A DNA stretch of 64,000 nt. Source: Pseudoalteromonas luteoviolacea NCIMB 1944 (GTDB lineage Bacteria; Pseudomonadota; Gammaproteobacteria; Enterobacterales; Alteromonadaceae). The DNA is taken from assembly GCF_001625565.1 (NCBI RefSeq), contig NZ_AUXS01000014.1, forward strand, positions 1 through 64,000, given 5' to 3'. A program made the position numbers and the translations under genes. Every line of letters starts with the position of its first letter. The stretch's first letter is position 1. Under the pieces are notes generated by a model that saw only the letters and a list, made by a program, of their open reading frames with translations, was not told the DNA's origin and did no database searches. Positions 47,058 through 56,228 of this stretch are shown piece after piece.

Positions 47058-48659
47058 TTAAGCTTGTAACTTATGACGTTGTATTTTTCCTGACGGCGTA
47101 CGCGGGAACGCATCAATGAATGTGATGGTTTCGGGGCAATACTGTGCGTCGATTGTCATTTTTATATGTTCTTTGAGACTGATTTCTAATTCGAAGCGGT
47201 CAATTTCAGCAGACTTATCCAAAATGACATGTGCGTGGATCGATGATTTTGCTCGATCTTGTACCACCGCACATTCCGCAACAATGTCATGGGTAGACAG
47301 TGCATTTTCCAACTCCAGCAAATTAAGACGTCCAGAATCTGTGATAACTTCGTTTTCAGCTCTACCATGAAACCAGTAATGCCCTTGTTCATCTCTGAGC
47401 ACACAATCATCGGTGACATTCCAGCCATTGATCACGTAATTCTTTTGTCGCTCGTCTGAGAGGTAGCGACAACCTAGTGGACCGCGAACTGCGAGTAACC
47501 CAACGGTATTGATGGGCAACTCATGTCCATTTTTGTCAACGACCTTAGCTTCGTAACCGTAAATTGGCTTGCCTATTCGGCCGCGCTGTATGTCATCGAT
47601 ATCAGGACCTAAGAAGAGAAACAGCATCTCAGTACTGCCAATGCCATGGAAAAGCGCAATACCAGTCTTATCTTTCCATGACTGCCAAATGGAAGGCATA
47701 ACGTGCTCACCGCTGGCAGTACAAAACCTCAAACTGGAAATGTCGTAATTGTCACATTGCGCTTCCATGGCTTGGTAGGCCTGTGGTGAGGTAAACATTA
47801 AAGTTGGGCGATGACGTTCGATATTCTCTAGTAACTCAATAGGCGTTGGGCCTTCCAATAACACTGTTGAAGCCCGGCAGTAGAGCGCGGAAAGTAAAAG
47901 TGAACCTAGGCCAAATCCAAACGCCAGCGAAGGGCTGCCTATTAAGCGGTCATTTTCAGTGATTTTAAAAACTCGCTGTCCCGCAGCCTGACATGCGATC
48001 AACATGTCGCGATGATAATGAATGACCGCTTTGGAGTTGTCGGCGGTAGTTCCTGAAGAAAAGCCTATCAAGCAACAGTCATCGGCAGCTGTCTCTACAT
48101 TGTGGAACTCGGTAGGTTGATGATTTAATTGTTCATGATCTGACAGCTTGGCATCGAACGCGGTGACTTCACAGAGCATGTCGGTCATGTTTTGAACCGT
48201 GGTGAAACGTTCTTCATACCTGTCATCACATAAAGCGACTTTAATCTCAGCTTTATGAACCACTTTGACAATTCTTTCTGGCTCCAGAGTCGGTATGACG
48301 GCCACTGTCACCGCGCCAGCTTTTACAATACCCAACCAACAGGCAACCATCATGATGTTGTTTGGTGAGTACAGTAATACTCGATTACCTGGCTTTACGC
48401 CTAGTTCATTTACCAAGTAGTTGGCGACTTGGTTGGATTTATCAAGCAGTGTTTGGTAAGTATAAGATTCATCGGCAGTAATGACTGCCACCTTATCACC
48501 ATAGCCTTCTGCAACTGCATTATCCAGCATTTCAGTCACACAGTTGAGGTTCTCAGGTAAATCGAATTTATCTAAGTTGATGATATCAGGTAGGTCTTTT
48601 TCATCAGGGCTATTCTCTTGAATAAAGTTATCACGATAGGCCAGCTCTTTATTGTTCAT
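47058..48659 (-). CDS. Aminobenzoate--CoA ligase-like enzyme
   Basis: This 533-residue ANL-superfamily ligase resembles 2-aminobenzoate/benzoate-CoA ligases more than fatty-acid ligases: NLNCVTEMLDNAVAEG, LYSPNNIMMVACWLGIVKAG, IGFSSGTTADNSKAVIHYH (P-loop), FHGIGSTEMLFLFLG and TPSGKIQRHKL (catalytic Lys). Its likely substrate is p-aminobenzoate, made by PabAB and the PabC-like enzyme in the same gene series; this is an inference from context. It would supply an aryl-CoA or load an aryl-ACP. The ATG at 48659 is preferred to an in-frame TTG at 48677. Confidence 0.75.
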   Translation of the reverse strand: MNNKELAYRDNFIQENSPDEKDLPDIINLDKFDLPENLNCVTEMLDNAVAEGYGDKVAVITADESYTYQTLLDKSNQVANYLVNELGVKPGNRVLLYSPNNIMMVACWLGIVKAGAVTVAVIPTLEPERIVKVVHKAEIKVALCDDRYEERFTTVQNMTDMLCEVTAFDAKLSDHEQLNHQPTEFHNVETAADDCCLIGFSSGTTADNSKAVIHYHRDMLIACQAAGQRVFKITENDRLIGSPSLAFGFGLGSLLLSALYCRASTVLLEGPTPIELLENIERHRPTLMFTSPQAYQAMEAQCDNYDISSLRFCTASGEHVMPSIWQSWKDKTGIALFHGIGSTEMLFLFLGPDIDDIQRGRIGKPIYGYEAKVVDKNGHELPINTVGLLAVRGPLGCRYLSDERQKNYVINGWNVTDDCVLRDEQGHYWFHGRAENEVITDSGRLNLLELENALSTHDIVAECAVVQDRAKSSIHAHVILDKSAEIDRFELEISLKEHIKMTIDAQYCPETITFIDAFPRTPSGKIQRHKLQA

Positions 48660-48938
48660 TATTATGTTCCAGTCCAAAAGTTTGTTTGTTCTTAATTTTT
48701 CTCTTGCACATCACAGGTTAATAAAATGTATTTTTATTTGTGGTACTGACTTATCCTGCACAGTGCTGGTTAGCAAAATGTGTTGCAATGTTTGTTTGGT
48801 AAAATAAGTGTATTTGCATGTAGCATTGGTTAATGTGGTGTGTTTTGCACAATGGCGGATAGCCGCCTGAGTGAACCTGTAATAGCCACTTAACCAAATT
48901 AAAATCAATATATTACAATTGCTTAGTCTTATTTGGTG
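48660..48938 (-). repeat. Intergenic region with degenerate GGTTA-AAATGT repeats
   Basis: Between the SDR stop and the ligase start, related segments beginning GGTTA recur at 48716, 48768 and 48828: GGTTAATAAAATGTATT, GGTTAGCAAAATGTGTT and GGTTAATGTGGTGTGTT. Spacing is 52 and 60 bp. They may be decayed tandem copies or binding sites; a ligase promoter may lie here. Confidence 0.4.
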
Positions 48939-49673
48939 TTACCCGTTTCGGATCATTGCGTATACTTCGTCGGGGGATACCCGTTTCATATCAAATACCT
49001 TTTTACTCATCCCTGCGAGGATATCAGGGGTATCAGCTTCTATACCCTGCAATGCCTCTAGTACGAGCTCATTTGCACTCATCTTGCCTGTGCCTCGCCC
49101 TTTGGTCATCTCTGTATCGACCAAGGGTGGAACAACCTCATAAACTTTGATTGAGGTGCTTTCTAATTGGTAGCGCAGCGCTTTAGTGAACATGCGAAAT
49201 GCGGCCTTTGAGGCGCAATAAACGGGTGCAGACTGTTTTGGAACGGCTGCCAGTAGGGATGTAACATTGACAATTGCCGCCTCGCGCTGTTGCAAAAGTA
49301 CAGGCAGCATGCGGTCGATCAGCTTCATTTGTGATGTCACATTGGTATTCATTTCTTCATCGATCAAGTCAATGTGGCTCTCTAGCTGCGTAAAGTTGTA
49401 GTTCCTTTGAATGCCTGCATTATTGATAAGCACATCGAGATCTGGATGGTGAGTGTGAATATACTCAACTAACTTTTGTTGCTCTTCATCTTTGGTGAGA
49501 TCACATTGAAAGTAATCAATATTAGGAAGTTCTTTTTTTATTGTTTTTAGTTTACTTAGATTGCGACCGCAGATGACTATGTTATTCGAGCGTTTAGCAA
49601 GTTCTCGTGTAAATTCCAAGCCAATACCAGAGCCTCCTCCGGTGATTAATACTTTTTTTCCTGATAAATCCAT
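48939..49673 (-). CDS. Short-chain dehydrogenase/reductase
   Basis: This 244-residue classical SDR has NAD(P)-binding TGGGSGIG, INNAG at about 85, catalytic Ser in VNVTSLLA and the YxxxK motif as VYCASKAA. The protein is soluble and resembles DltE-like SDRs. In the A-factor pathway a reductase of this fold reduces the butenolide phosphate; alternatively it acts in trans as a ketoreductase on the beta-ketoacyl-ACP, since the megasynthase has no KR. Both roles are inferred from context. AGGTAG precedes the ATG. Confidence 0.85.
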   Translation of the reverse strand: MDLSGKKVLITGGGSGIGLEFTRELAKRSNNIVICGRNLSKLKTIKKELPNIDYFQCDLTKDEEQQKLVEYIHTHHPDLDVLINNAGIQRNYNFTQLESHIDLIDEEMNTNVTSQMKLIDRMLPVLLQQREAAIVNVTSLLAAVPKQSAPVYCASKAAFRMFTKALRYQLESTSIKVYEVVPPLVDTEMTKGRGTGKMSANELVLEALQGIEADTPDILAGMSKKVFDMKRVSPDEVYAMIRNG

Positions 49674-49830
49674 GATGACTACCTAATACTTTCCTTACTA
49701 TTTTCTTTGTATTTAAAATCTTTTCTTTCAGCACATCTAACAGGTGTTATTTAAATGGCCTATAAGACGATTTATTATCAAAGTAAGATTTAAGTTATAC
49801 TCGGCTGATATTGGGTTCAGAGAGTTGGTT

Positions 49831-50664
49831 TTATTTTTTTATTAATTCAAGAAATTGTTCGAGACCATCTGAAGGTATTTCTTGAAACTTCTTCTGTAGC
49901 TGTTTGATACTGCTGTGCTGCGCATCATAGGTAACGTTATTTATACTAGTGACTGCGCGAAGGCCAATCATGGCGTTACTAATAAAGCAGTATTCGTATT
50001 TTTCAATTTCATTTATTTTTATTTCGGACTCTATGACCTTGTAATTAGCAGCAGCTGCGCTCTCTATTAGCAATTTCCGGGTGATACCGGGTAAAATTCC
50101 TGTTTGTATCGATGGGGTTACAAGGTTATTGCCGTTACCAAAAAATATATTCCACGTTGCACCCTCAGTTACTATGCCATCGCACAACATAAGTGCATCT
50201 TGCGCGCCCGCATTTTGGGCTTCAACTCGCGCTTTTAGATTGGCAATGATGTTTGATGTTTTTTGTAACGGACACGTGCGCAGTGCTTCAATAGTTGCGA
50301 CCTGGATAGGTGTAGCATTGATACGTTCAACTTTTCTCCCAGTGACCAAGATATTGAATTTCTGAAAATCCCCTGGGTTTGATAGGGAAAAGTTTGCTGG
50401 AAAAATAGTTACGCGAACACCGCCATAGTAGTCTGCGTCTTGCTGGTCCAAAAAAGCCAAAATATTTTTTAATATTTCTTCTTCATTCGGACTTTTTCCA
50501 AAGATTGCCAATGAGTCACCGAGCAAGCGCTGCAAGTGGAACGACAGGCCTTTTACTTTTCTGTCTTCGACTAAAAAGCTAGTGAAACAAGCATAACCAT
50601 ATAAAGCCAGAGACAGGGTATCTGGATCTGGATGCAATGTGTTTTCATTTAGTATTGTTGTCAT
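49831..50664 (-). CDS. pabC: Class IV PLP enzyme, aminodeoxychorismate lyase-like
   Basis: This 277-residue fold-type IV PLP protein has CFTSFLVEDRKVKGLSFHLQRL near the N-terminus, IIANLKARVEAQNAGAQDAL carrying the probable PLP Lys, and EGATWNIFF. The end of the cofactor site follows (TGILPGITRKLLIE). ADC lyase (PabC) splits aminodeoxychorismate to p-aminobenzoate and pyruvate. Since a fused ADC synthase is encoded 167 bp upstream, a PabC role is the best reading. A branched-chain or D-amino-acid aminotransferase activity cannot be excluded from sequence. Confidence 0.8.
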   Translation of the reverse strand: MTTILNENTLHPDPDTLSLALYGYACFTSFLVEDRKVKGLSFHLQRLLGDSLAIFGKSPNEEEILKNILAFLDQQDADYYGGVRVTIFPANFSLSNPGDFQKFNILVTGRKVERINATPIQVATIEALRTCPLQKTSNIIANLKARVEAQNAGAQDALMLCDGIVTEGATWNIFFGNGNNLVTPSIQTGILPGITRKLLIESAAAANYKVIESEIKINEIEKYEYCFISNAMIGLRAVTSINNVTYDAQHSSIKQLQKKFQEIPSDGLEQFLELIKK

Positions 50665-50831
50665 AAAATGCCTGCTAATAGCTGCTACGAGACAGTGCCA
50701 TGTTTTATTTTTTAATGATTTCTTAAGTTTCTGGTTAATCCTATTACCTAACGATTTTGGGATACATTAAAAATTTATCCGCCTAAAACCGTTAGGCAAT
50801 GAACCTCAAAACGACGCAATATGCTGTACTT

Positions 50832-52979
50832 CTATTCGACAGCTTCCAAAGCTTCTTCTAAATTGAAAATCTTCAATTTATTGCCATTCACTTCGCTGCG
50901 AATATTGTCACTTGCTCCACCGAAAAATTGCCATAGAGGTTTTAGCAATGCTTCTGTTTTGAGCATGATCTCATTAAATTCGGCATCAGGTTGAGATAGG
51001 TATGTGATAGCACCACCTGCACCAAAACGCACTTTGTCTCCGTCATAGGACAAGGTTCTGATACCAATATTGAGATCTGCTACTCGGTTGTAGCCTAAGT
51101 AGCCAATTGCACCACAGTAGACACCGCGAGCACTTTTTTCCAAGTCATCAATGATTTCCATGGTTCTTAATTTGGGAGCTCCGGTGATCGAACCGCCGGG
51201 GTAAGTTACCCTAATTAAATCCATTAAACTTTGATCATCTGCTAAATCTGATTCCACCGTGCTGACCATCTGGTGTACGGTTTTATAACTCTCAATGCCC
51301 ATTAATACGGGGACTTTCACAGAGTTTTGCTTTGAAACACGGTTTAAATCATTACGCATCAAATCGACAATCATAAGATTTTCTGCGCGATCTTTTCGTG
51401 ATTCTGACAACTGTTTGGCTAACGCCTTGTCTCGCTCTGGATTTGATGAGCGCTTGCAGGTACCTTTGATAGGTTTTGCTTGCACACGTCCTTCAGACGA
51501 TACAGATAAAAACCTCTCTGGTGACGTACTCAAAATGGACGTGCTGTCACTTTGAATAAAGGCACCAAATGGGGCTGCATTGCCTTTACGCATATTTTTG
51601 TACAGATCATAGGGGTTAAAATCTGCTTTAAATGAAAAGTGGTTTGTTAAGCATACTTCGTAAGAGTCACCTTCAACAATGGAGTCCTGAGAACGTTTGA
51701 TTGCCGATATGTACTCGTCGTAACTGGCATCCATTTCTAGCTCTAATTCATCCATCAAAACTTTTGAAGTGGATAATTCTTTATGCCTGCTTAATTCAAC
51801 TTTGTTTATTTTTCCTTCCATGGTTTCTAACCAAAGTTGAGCTATATGGCGTTCATCAGGCGCGGTGTTGGCCACCAAATAGACTTCATTTGTGTGATGA
51901 TCGAATCCAATGAATTGGTCAACATGCATCCAAATCATGTCTGGGATGTTATTTTCAAACTGTTTGCTCGCACCAAAAAGGGCTTTCATTTCATAGCTAA
52001 AATAGCCAACTAGGCCACCTACAAAACTGAAAGGTAAGGCTTCTGTACCTTCAACCTTTGTCGATGACAGCAGTTTGTCCATCTCTTTTAGCTTGGTATG
52101 GCCTTGCGCAAAGTCTTTATCATCTTCATTAATTTTATAATTGATGATTTGATCTTTATTAACACAGCCCATAAAAGAAAAACGAGACTTTGAATCAGAT
52201 ACAGATTGGCTATCTAACCAAAAACTGTGTTTTTCTTTTGCAAAAAGTGCAGAAAAAATGTCTTCATGCGCACTTTTTAAACGCAATTTTTTACTGATTA
52301 TTTGTTTTGTTTCTGATTTTATTTCAGGCTTTGATTCTGTTTTTTCAATGTTATTTAAATCTAGTTTAGCCGGGACTTGAATACGCGCTTTTTTATTATG
52401 TTCGTGCGCCAAGTCTCTAAAGTTGGTGATCAACTGATGACCGTTTTCAGTAAGAATAGATTCTGGATGAAATTGCACGCCCCACTTAGGTAGTGTTTTA
52501 TGCCTCAGACCCATAATAATGCCGCAGTCCGTTGAAGCCGTTTGGATTAAATCTCCATTTTTTGGCAGCTCAACCATCAATGAGTGGTAACGTACGACCT
52601 CAAAGTTTGGCGATATATTGGCAAACATAGGGTCATTTTCATGAACAACATTTGAAGTTCGACCATGGTATGGCACTGGGCAATGCAGAATTCGACCGCC
52701 GTGTTGGTGTGCAATACCTTGAAAGCCGAGGCAAACACCAAACACCGGAATGTCATTTTGAGCTACCGCATTTCGTGATATTTGAAAATCAGTTTGTTTG
52801 GTAACACTACCGGGCCCTGGTGATACTACAATACAATCAAAATCCATTGACTGAGATACTTCATCCCAAGAATATTGGTCATTGCGTATTACCGTTGGCA
52901 TTTCACCAAAAGTTTCCCCAATATAATCAGCAAGGTTATATGTAAAAGAATCATAGTTATCAATAAGAAGACAGTGCAA
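50832..52979 (-). CDS. pabAB: Fused aminodeoxychorismate synthase PabA-PabB
   Basis: This 715-residue fusion has an N-terminal glutamine amidotransferase (nucleophile in GVCLGFQGI, His-Glu in VQFHPES). The PabB part (about 240-700) has PIKGTCKRSSNPERDKALA, DLMRNDLNRV, YPGGSITGAPK and FGAGGAITYLS. The Lys in PIKGT marks PabB; anthranilate synthases have PIAGT. The product is therefore ADC for p-aminobenzoate, as in fused PabAB enzymes of aminobenzoate-derived antibiotics. Translation appears to start at TTG (52979), 9 nt after a strong AAGGAG; no better ATG fits the family start (CLLIDNYDSFTYNLADYIG). Extra residues (about 205-240, Lys/Ser-rich) link the two parts. Confidence 0.9.
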   Translation of the reverse strand: MHCLLIDNYDSFTYNLADYIGETFGEMPTVIRNDQYSWDEVSQSMDFDCIVVSPGPGSVTKQTDFQISRNAVAQNDIPVFGVCLGFQGIAHQHGGRILHCPVPYHGRTSNVVHENDPMFANISPNFEVVRYHSLMVELPKNGDLIQTASTDCGIIMGLRHKTLPKWGVQFHPESILTENGHQLITNFRDLAHEHNKKARIQVPAKLDLNNIEKTESKPEIKSETKQIISKKLRLKSAHEDIFSALFAKEKHSFWLDSQSVSDSKSRFSFMGCVNKDQIINYKINEDDKDFAQGHTKLKEMDKLLSSTKVEGTEALPFSFVGGLVGYFSYEMKALFGASKQFENNIPDMIWMHVDQFIGFDHHTNEVYLVANTAPDERHIAQLWLETMEGKINKVELSRHKELSTSKVLMDELELEMDASYDEYISAIKRSQDSIVEGDSYEVCLTNHFSFKADFNPYDLYKNMRKGNAAPFGAFIQSDSTSILSTSPERFLSVSSEGRVQAKPIKGTCKRSSNPERDKALAKQLSESRKDRAENLMIVDLMRNDLNRVSKQNSVKVPVLMGIESYKTVHQMVSTVESDLADDQSLMDLIRVTYPGGSITGAPKLRTMEIIDDLEKSARGVYCGAIGYLGYNRVADLNIGIRTLSYDGDKVRFGAGGAITYLSQPDAEFNEIMLKTEALLKPLWQFFGGASDNIRSEVNGNKLKIFNLEEALEAVE

Positions 52980-54378
52980 AATTAGATACTCCTTTATTTA
53001 CGTTGTTACATTTATTTTTTTATTATTTTAAAGTTATTGTTTTTATTTTATTTTTAGGGGCAGGAGAAATGCCATGTCCTTTCATCACTCCTACACACTA
53101 AACAAGTACTATGCACATTCTTAAATACGGTCAAAAAACTCCAATCGAAAAGCTCGCTTTTCAAAAAATATAGAAGCTTGATTAATACCCAGCATTAATT
53201 TATTGAACTTACTATTAATGAAAGTCTCTGACACAAATGCAAACTAATAAAAATCAATGGCTTAGCTTTTAAGTCCACACTTTTTCGCTGTAATTTGCCT
53301 GAGAATAAGCATTGATATTGTGAAAAATCTTGCAATCATCACTCAGTTAAAACCACCTCATTAGCGCCAATAGCTGACGGTAAAATAGTTGACCAGAAGT
53401 ACCTTACCTCCTTCAACTGTCACAACTGACAGTTGCAGTTATCGCCCAGATTACTGAAGATTTTGCTTCAATAAAAACGCTGTTCATTACCACTCAGGTG
53501 CAGCTTTTTAAGCGATATTAGCTTTGATGCTGCTAAATTAATTTATTCTTTTGTTCAGGATAATAGGAAGATTAATGTAGCACCTACTTGATAAGGATGA
53601 CAACCCGTAATTTTATTTTTGTATGAAATTTTTAATCTAGAGTTTTTTATTATTTTTGATAATTGTTTTGGAAATGTGGATGTTTGTTGGTTATTTTTTC
53701 TTGGCTTGAACTCGATTTTATCTCTATGGTTTTGGCGCTCTACTCCCTGTTTTTGAAGTGGTGATTTCCTATTCTTTAGATGTTTCTATGGCGTGTTTTT
53801 ACGTCAATATCAATGTTGTTTTTAAGAAGGTCATACATTATTTGAATTGATTTTTTGTTTAATAACCTTTGGTTGTAAGGTGTTGTTTTTGATTGCTTTT
53901 TATTTTTTATTTTAGTTTTTATTTTGTGGCTTTTTTTGTATAGTTTTTTCTTTGCTTATTTTAAGTTTTTAAAGTTTATTTTTGTGCTTTTTGATTTTTT
54001 GTTTTGTGTGGTTTTGAGATTTTTAAGTTCTGTATTTTTTGTGTGGTTAAAATCAGGTTCTTTGCAGTGAAATAAGGTGTTTTTTTGTTGCTTATTGTTG
54101 CGTGTGAGTGGCCTTTATTTTGGCTTTAATAGGTTGGAATAAAAAATTAAAAAGGGAATATCTTAGTATACCTTGTGTCCTTATAGGGGTTGAAAAATTA
54201 TCCTAAAGCGGTACTATGCATGTTTATTTAACAACGGAGCCATAAATACTTAACCGTCACGCGAAGTTGTTAATGGGGATCTGTGGTTATGCAAGCTTGT
54301 TAATGGATATTGTTATATTGCGGATAAATGAAGGATAGCGTTTGTAGGTACTGAAAGGTGCTAATTAAGGAGTTGATT
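52980..54378. other. 1.4-kb AT-rich divergent control region of the biosynthetic cluster
   Basis: This region has no credible gene. The left third has a 16-bp palindrome (GAAAAGCTCGCTTTTC, 53147-53162) and a 9+9 inverted repeat (53414-53435). From about 53600 to 54130 the plus strand is extremely T-rich (many T5-T7 runs) with few A or C, then ordinary AT-rich DNA leads to the cytochrome gene. Promoters for both gene arms must lie here. The T-rich block may be a curved, H-NS/MvaT-like-bound region; this is an inference. Confidence 0.6.
53414..53435. promoter_or_regulatory. Perfect 9-bp inverted repeat, candidate operator
   Basis: CAACTGTCA and TGACAGTTG are separated by CAAC. It sits mid-way in the divergent region about 440 bp from the pabAB start, as expected for a dimeric TetR- or MarR-like regulator. 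No matching regulator gene is in the window. Confidence 0.45.
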
Positions 54379-55875
54379 ATGATAAAAACTAAAAAACATC
54401 AATTTTTAATAATGACACTCAGTGTGTCAGTAGCGACACTATGTGTATCATGTGTATCTGGCTTGTCGGAAAATCCAACGAAAAGCACTGAGTCTAGTGC
54501 TGATGCGTTAGTAAGCATAACTCCAGAGCCGGACGTAGATGCATTAGAGCGTTTAGGTAAGCACGTTTTTTTCGATGAGATCTCATCGCCAGATGGACAG
54601 TCTTGTGCATCATGCCATGCACCTGAAGCAGGTTGGACATCACCAGATGCTGAAATTAATGCGGGGTCAATTGTCGTACCGGGAGCCGTGTCACATCGCA
54701 CAGGCAATCGTAAACCTCCTACGGTAGCTTATACCAGTAGCGCTAAGAACTTTGGCGTGTCGCAGTTTGCTTGGGGTCCAGAAGAGTGTGAAAAAGAAAA
54801 GTATGGCTGGCTGTGTCAGGGCGGACTGTTTTGGGATGGTCGCGCTACTGGCTTTATGGTCGGTATGGAAGTCTTCGACGGTTCTTCAGATGAAGTAAAA
54901 GCTGCCTATAAACGATTCCTCGGGCCACTTGTTGATCAAGCGTTGGGGCCATTTTCCAATGATGTTGAGCACAATGTGCCTGATGGCAATGACAACGACA
55001 TGCCAGGGGCCGAGTTTGTTTGTCGTCATGTGGCAAAATCAGAGTATGCGCGTTTGTACGAGCAAGCTTGGAAAGAGAAAATCGACTGTGAGCAAACGGG
55101 TGTAGATATCAGCTTTAAGCGTATTGGTGTGGCTCTTTCGGCATGGCAGCAATCAGATGAAGTTAACTCCTATAGCTCTAAACGTGACTTTGCAGTGATG
55201 AATGACAATGATGATACGCCAGGTGTTTCTCCATATTCAGAATTTACCGATTTAGAAAACCTTGGTAACGATTTGTTCTGGGGATTAAAGACCAAACTTA
55301 ACCCCACTGGAAAGGATGCACAGTGCGCTGAATGTCACAACAGTGAAGCACGAGACTCCGTCGGTAACGAATTACATAACCAATTCACCGACAATACGTT
55401 CAATCACCTTACTTTGCCACCTAACTATGAGGCATCAAATTTTGATCCTGATCGACCGGATGTTGGTCTTTCTGAGCACACAAGTAAGACACCGCTTACA
55501 AGTGGTCATGCAGGTCACTTCCGTACGCCTACTGTACGTAATGTTGATATGAGATCAAGCGATGGGTTTACAAAAGCCTTTATGCACAATGGTTATTTTA
55601 AAAATTTAGAAGACATTGTTCATTTCTATAATACGTCATTGACGAAAGTCGATCCTATCAAGTGTCCTGCTGGGACGACTGCAAAACAGGCGCGTGAGAG
55701 AGACTGTTGGCCTGAGCCTGAAGTGAATACGTCAAACTCAGCGAGTAGTGAAATCATTGATTTGATGGGAGACCTCGGTCTTACCGAAAAAGAAGAAGCG
55801 GCACTGGTCGCGTATTTGAAGACCTTGACAGACACCAAAACGGTTCAGCCACCGACACTAGCTGGTCAAGATTAA
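54379..55875 (+). CDS. MauG/CcpA-like diheme cytochrome c protein (probable lipoprotein)
   Basis: This 498-residue exported protein has a lipoprotein-like signal (FLIMTLSVSVATLCVSC). Two c-type heme motifs are seen, QSCASCHAPEAGW (about 80) and AQCAECHNSEARD (about 316), and a C-terminal MHNGYFKNLEDIVHFYN typical of MauG/cytochrome c peroxidase family. It is longer than usual (about 330-350) because of an insertion between hemes that includes GLFWDGRATGF and extra Cys (EECEKEKYGWLCQGG, ECEQTG). MauG relatives form high-valent Fe and oxidise other proteins or small molecules. AAGGAG lies 7 nt before the ATG; the ORF extension to 54358 is not needed. It heads the rightward series. Confidence 0.85.
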   Translation: MIKTKKHQFLIMTLSVSVATLCVSCVSGLSENPTKSTESSADALVSITPEPDVDALERLGKHVFFDEISSPDGQSCASCHAPEAGWTSPDAEINAGSIVVPGAVSHRTGNRKPPTVAYTSSAKNFGVSQFAWGPEECEKEKYGWLCQGGLFWDGRATGFMVGMEVFDGSSDEVKAAYKRFLGPLVDQALGPFSNDVEHNVPDGNDNDMPGAEFVCRHVAKSEYARLYEQAWKEKIDCEQTGVDISFKRIGVALSAWQQSDEVNSYSSKRDFAVMNDNDDTPGVSPYSEFTDLENLGNDLFWGLKTKLNPTGKDAQCAECHNSEARDSVGNELHNQFTDNTFNHLTLPPNYEASNFDPDRPDVGLSEHTSKTPLTSGHAGHFRTPTVRNVDMRSSDGFTKAFMHNGYFKNLEDIVHFYNTSLTKVDPIKCPAGTTAKQARERDCWPEPEVNTSNSASSEIIDLMGDLGLTEKEEAALVAYLKTLTDTKTVQPPTLAGQD

Positions 55876-56228
55876 GCGTGTCTATCACTGACATCAGTCT
55901 AAAAACTTGGAGTAAGCACGTTGCACAACAACGTGCATTCCCTAATATAGGTATTTGGCGATCGGTGATTAAAATGAGTTGGATAAACCAGCTTGTATAA
56001 AATTCGTCTCTTGTATTTTTGAGAGACAACAAAAACCACCGCAAGGTGGTTAATATAAAAATTGCTGTTAGCCAATTTGATTGATTAGATTTCAAGGAAT
56101 GAATAACTTAATGAGCTTAGTGACTAAACTCATTGGGTATTCTTCCTTTATATCTCATCAGCTGTTTTGCCTCTCCGAATTAGTTGGATTGGCTTGAACA
56201 CGAGTTAAGTATAAAGGGACTACCAAAG
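55876..56228. other. Intergenic region with three stem-loops
   Basis: Between the cytochrome and RND genes: GCACGTTG/CAACGTGC (55916-55936), GTCTCT/AGAGAC (56006-56027) and ACCACC/GGTGGT (56035-56050). None has a long T-run; the last is preceded by A and followed by AT-rich DNA. Partial termination or processing would uncouple pump expression from the cytochrome. No ORF is supported. Confidence 0.5.

Noticed and set aside
50832..52979. PabAB-like gene considered as anthranilate synthase TrpE-TrpG
   Set aside because: The chorismate-binding loop reads PIKGT with Lys, the PabB signature, not PIAGT.
53074..53124. 16-residue ORF after AGGAGAA in the divergent region (possible leader peptide)
   Set aside because: The SD-like sequence is followed by two competing ATGs, no terminator/antiterminator pair is visible and no gene follows within 1.2 kb on that strand.
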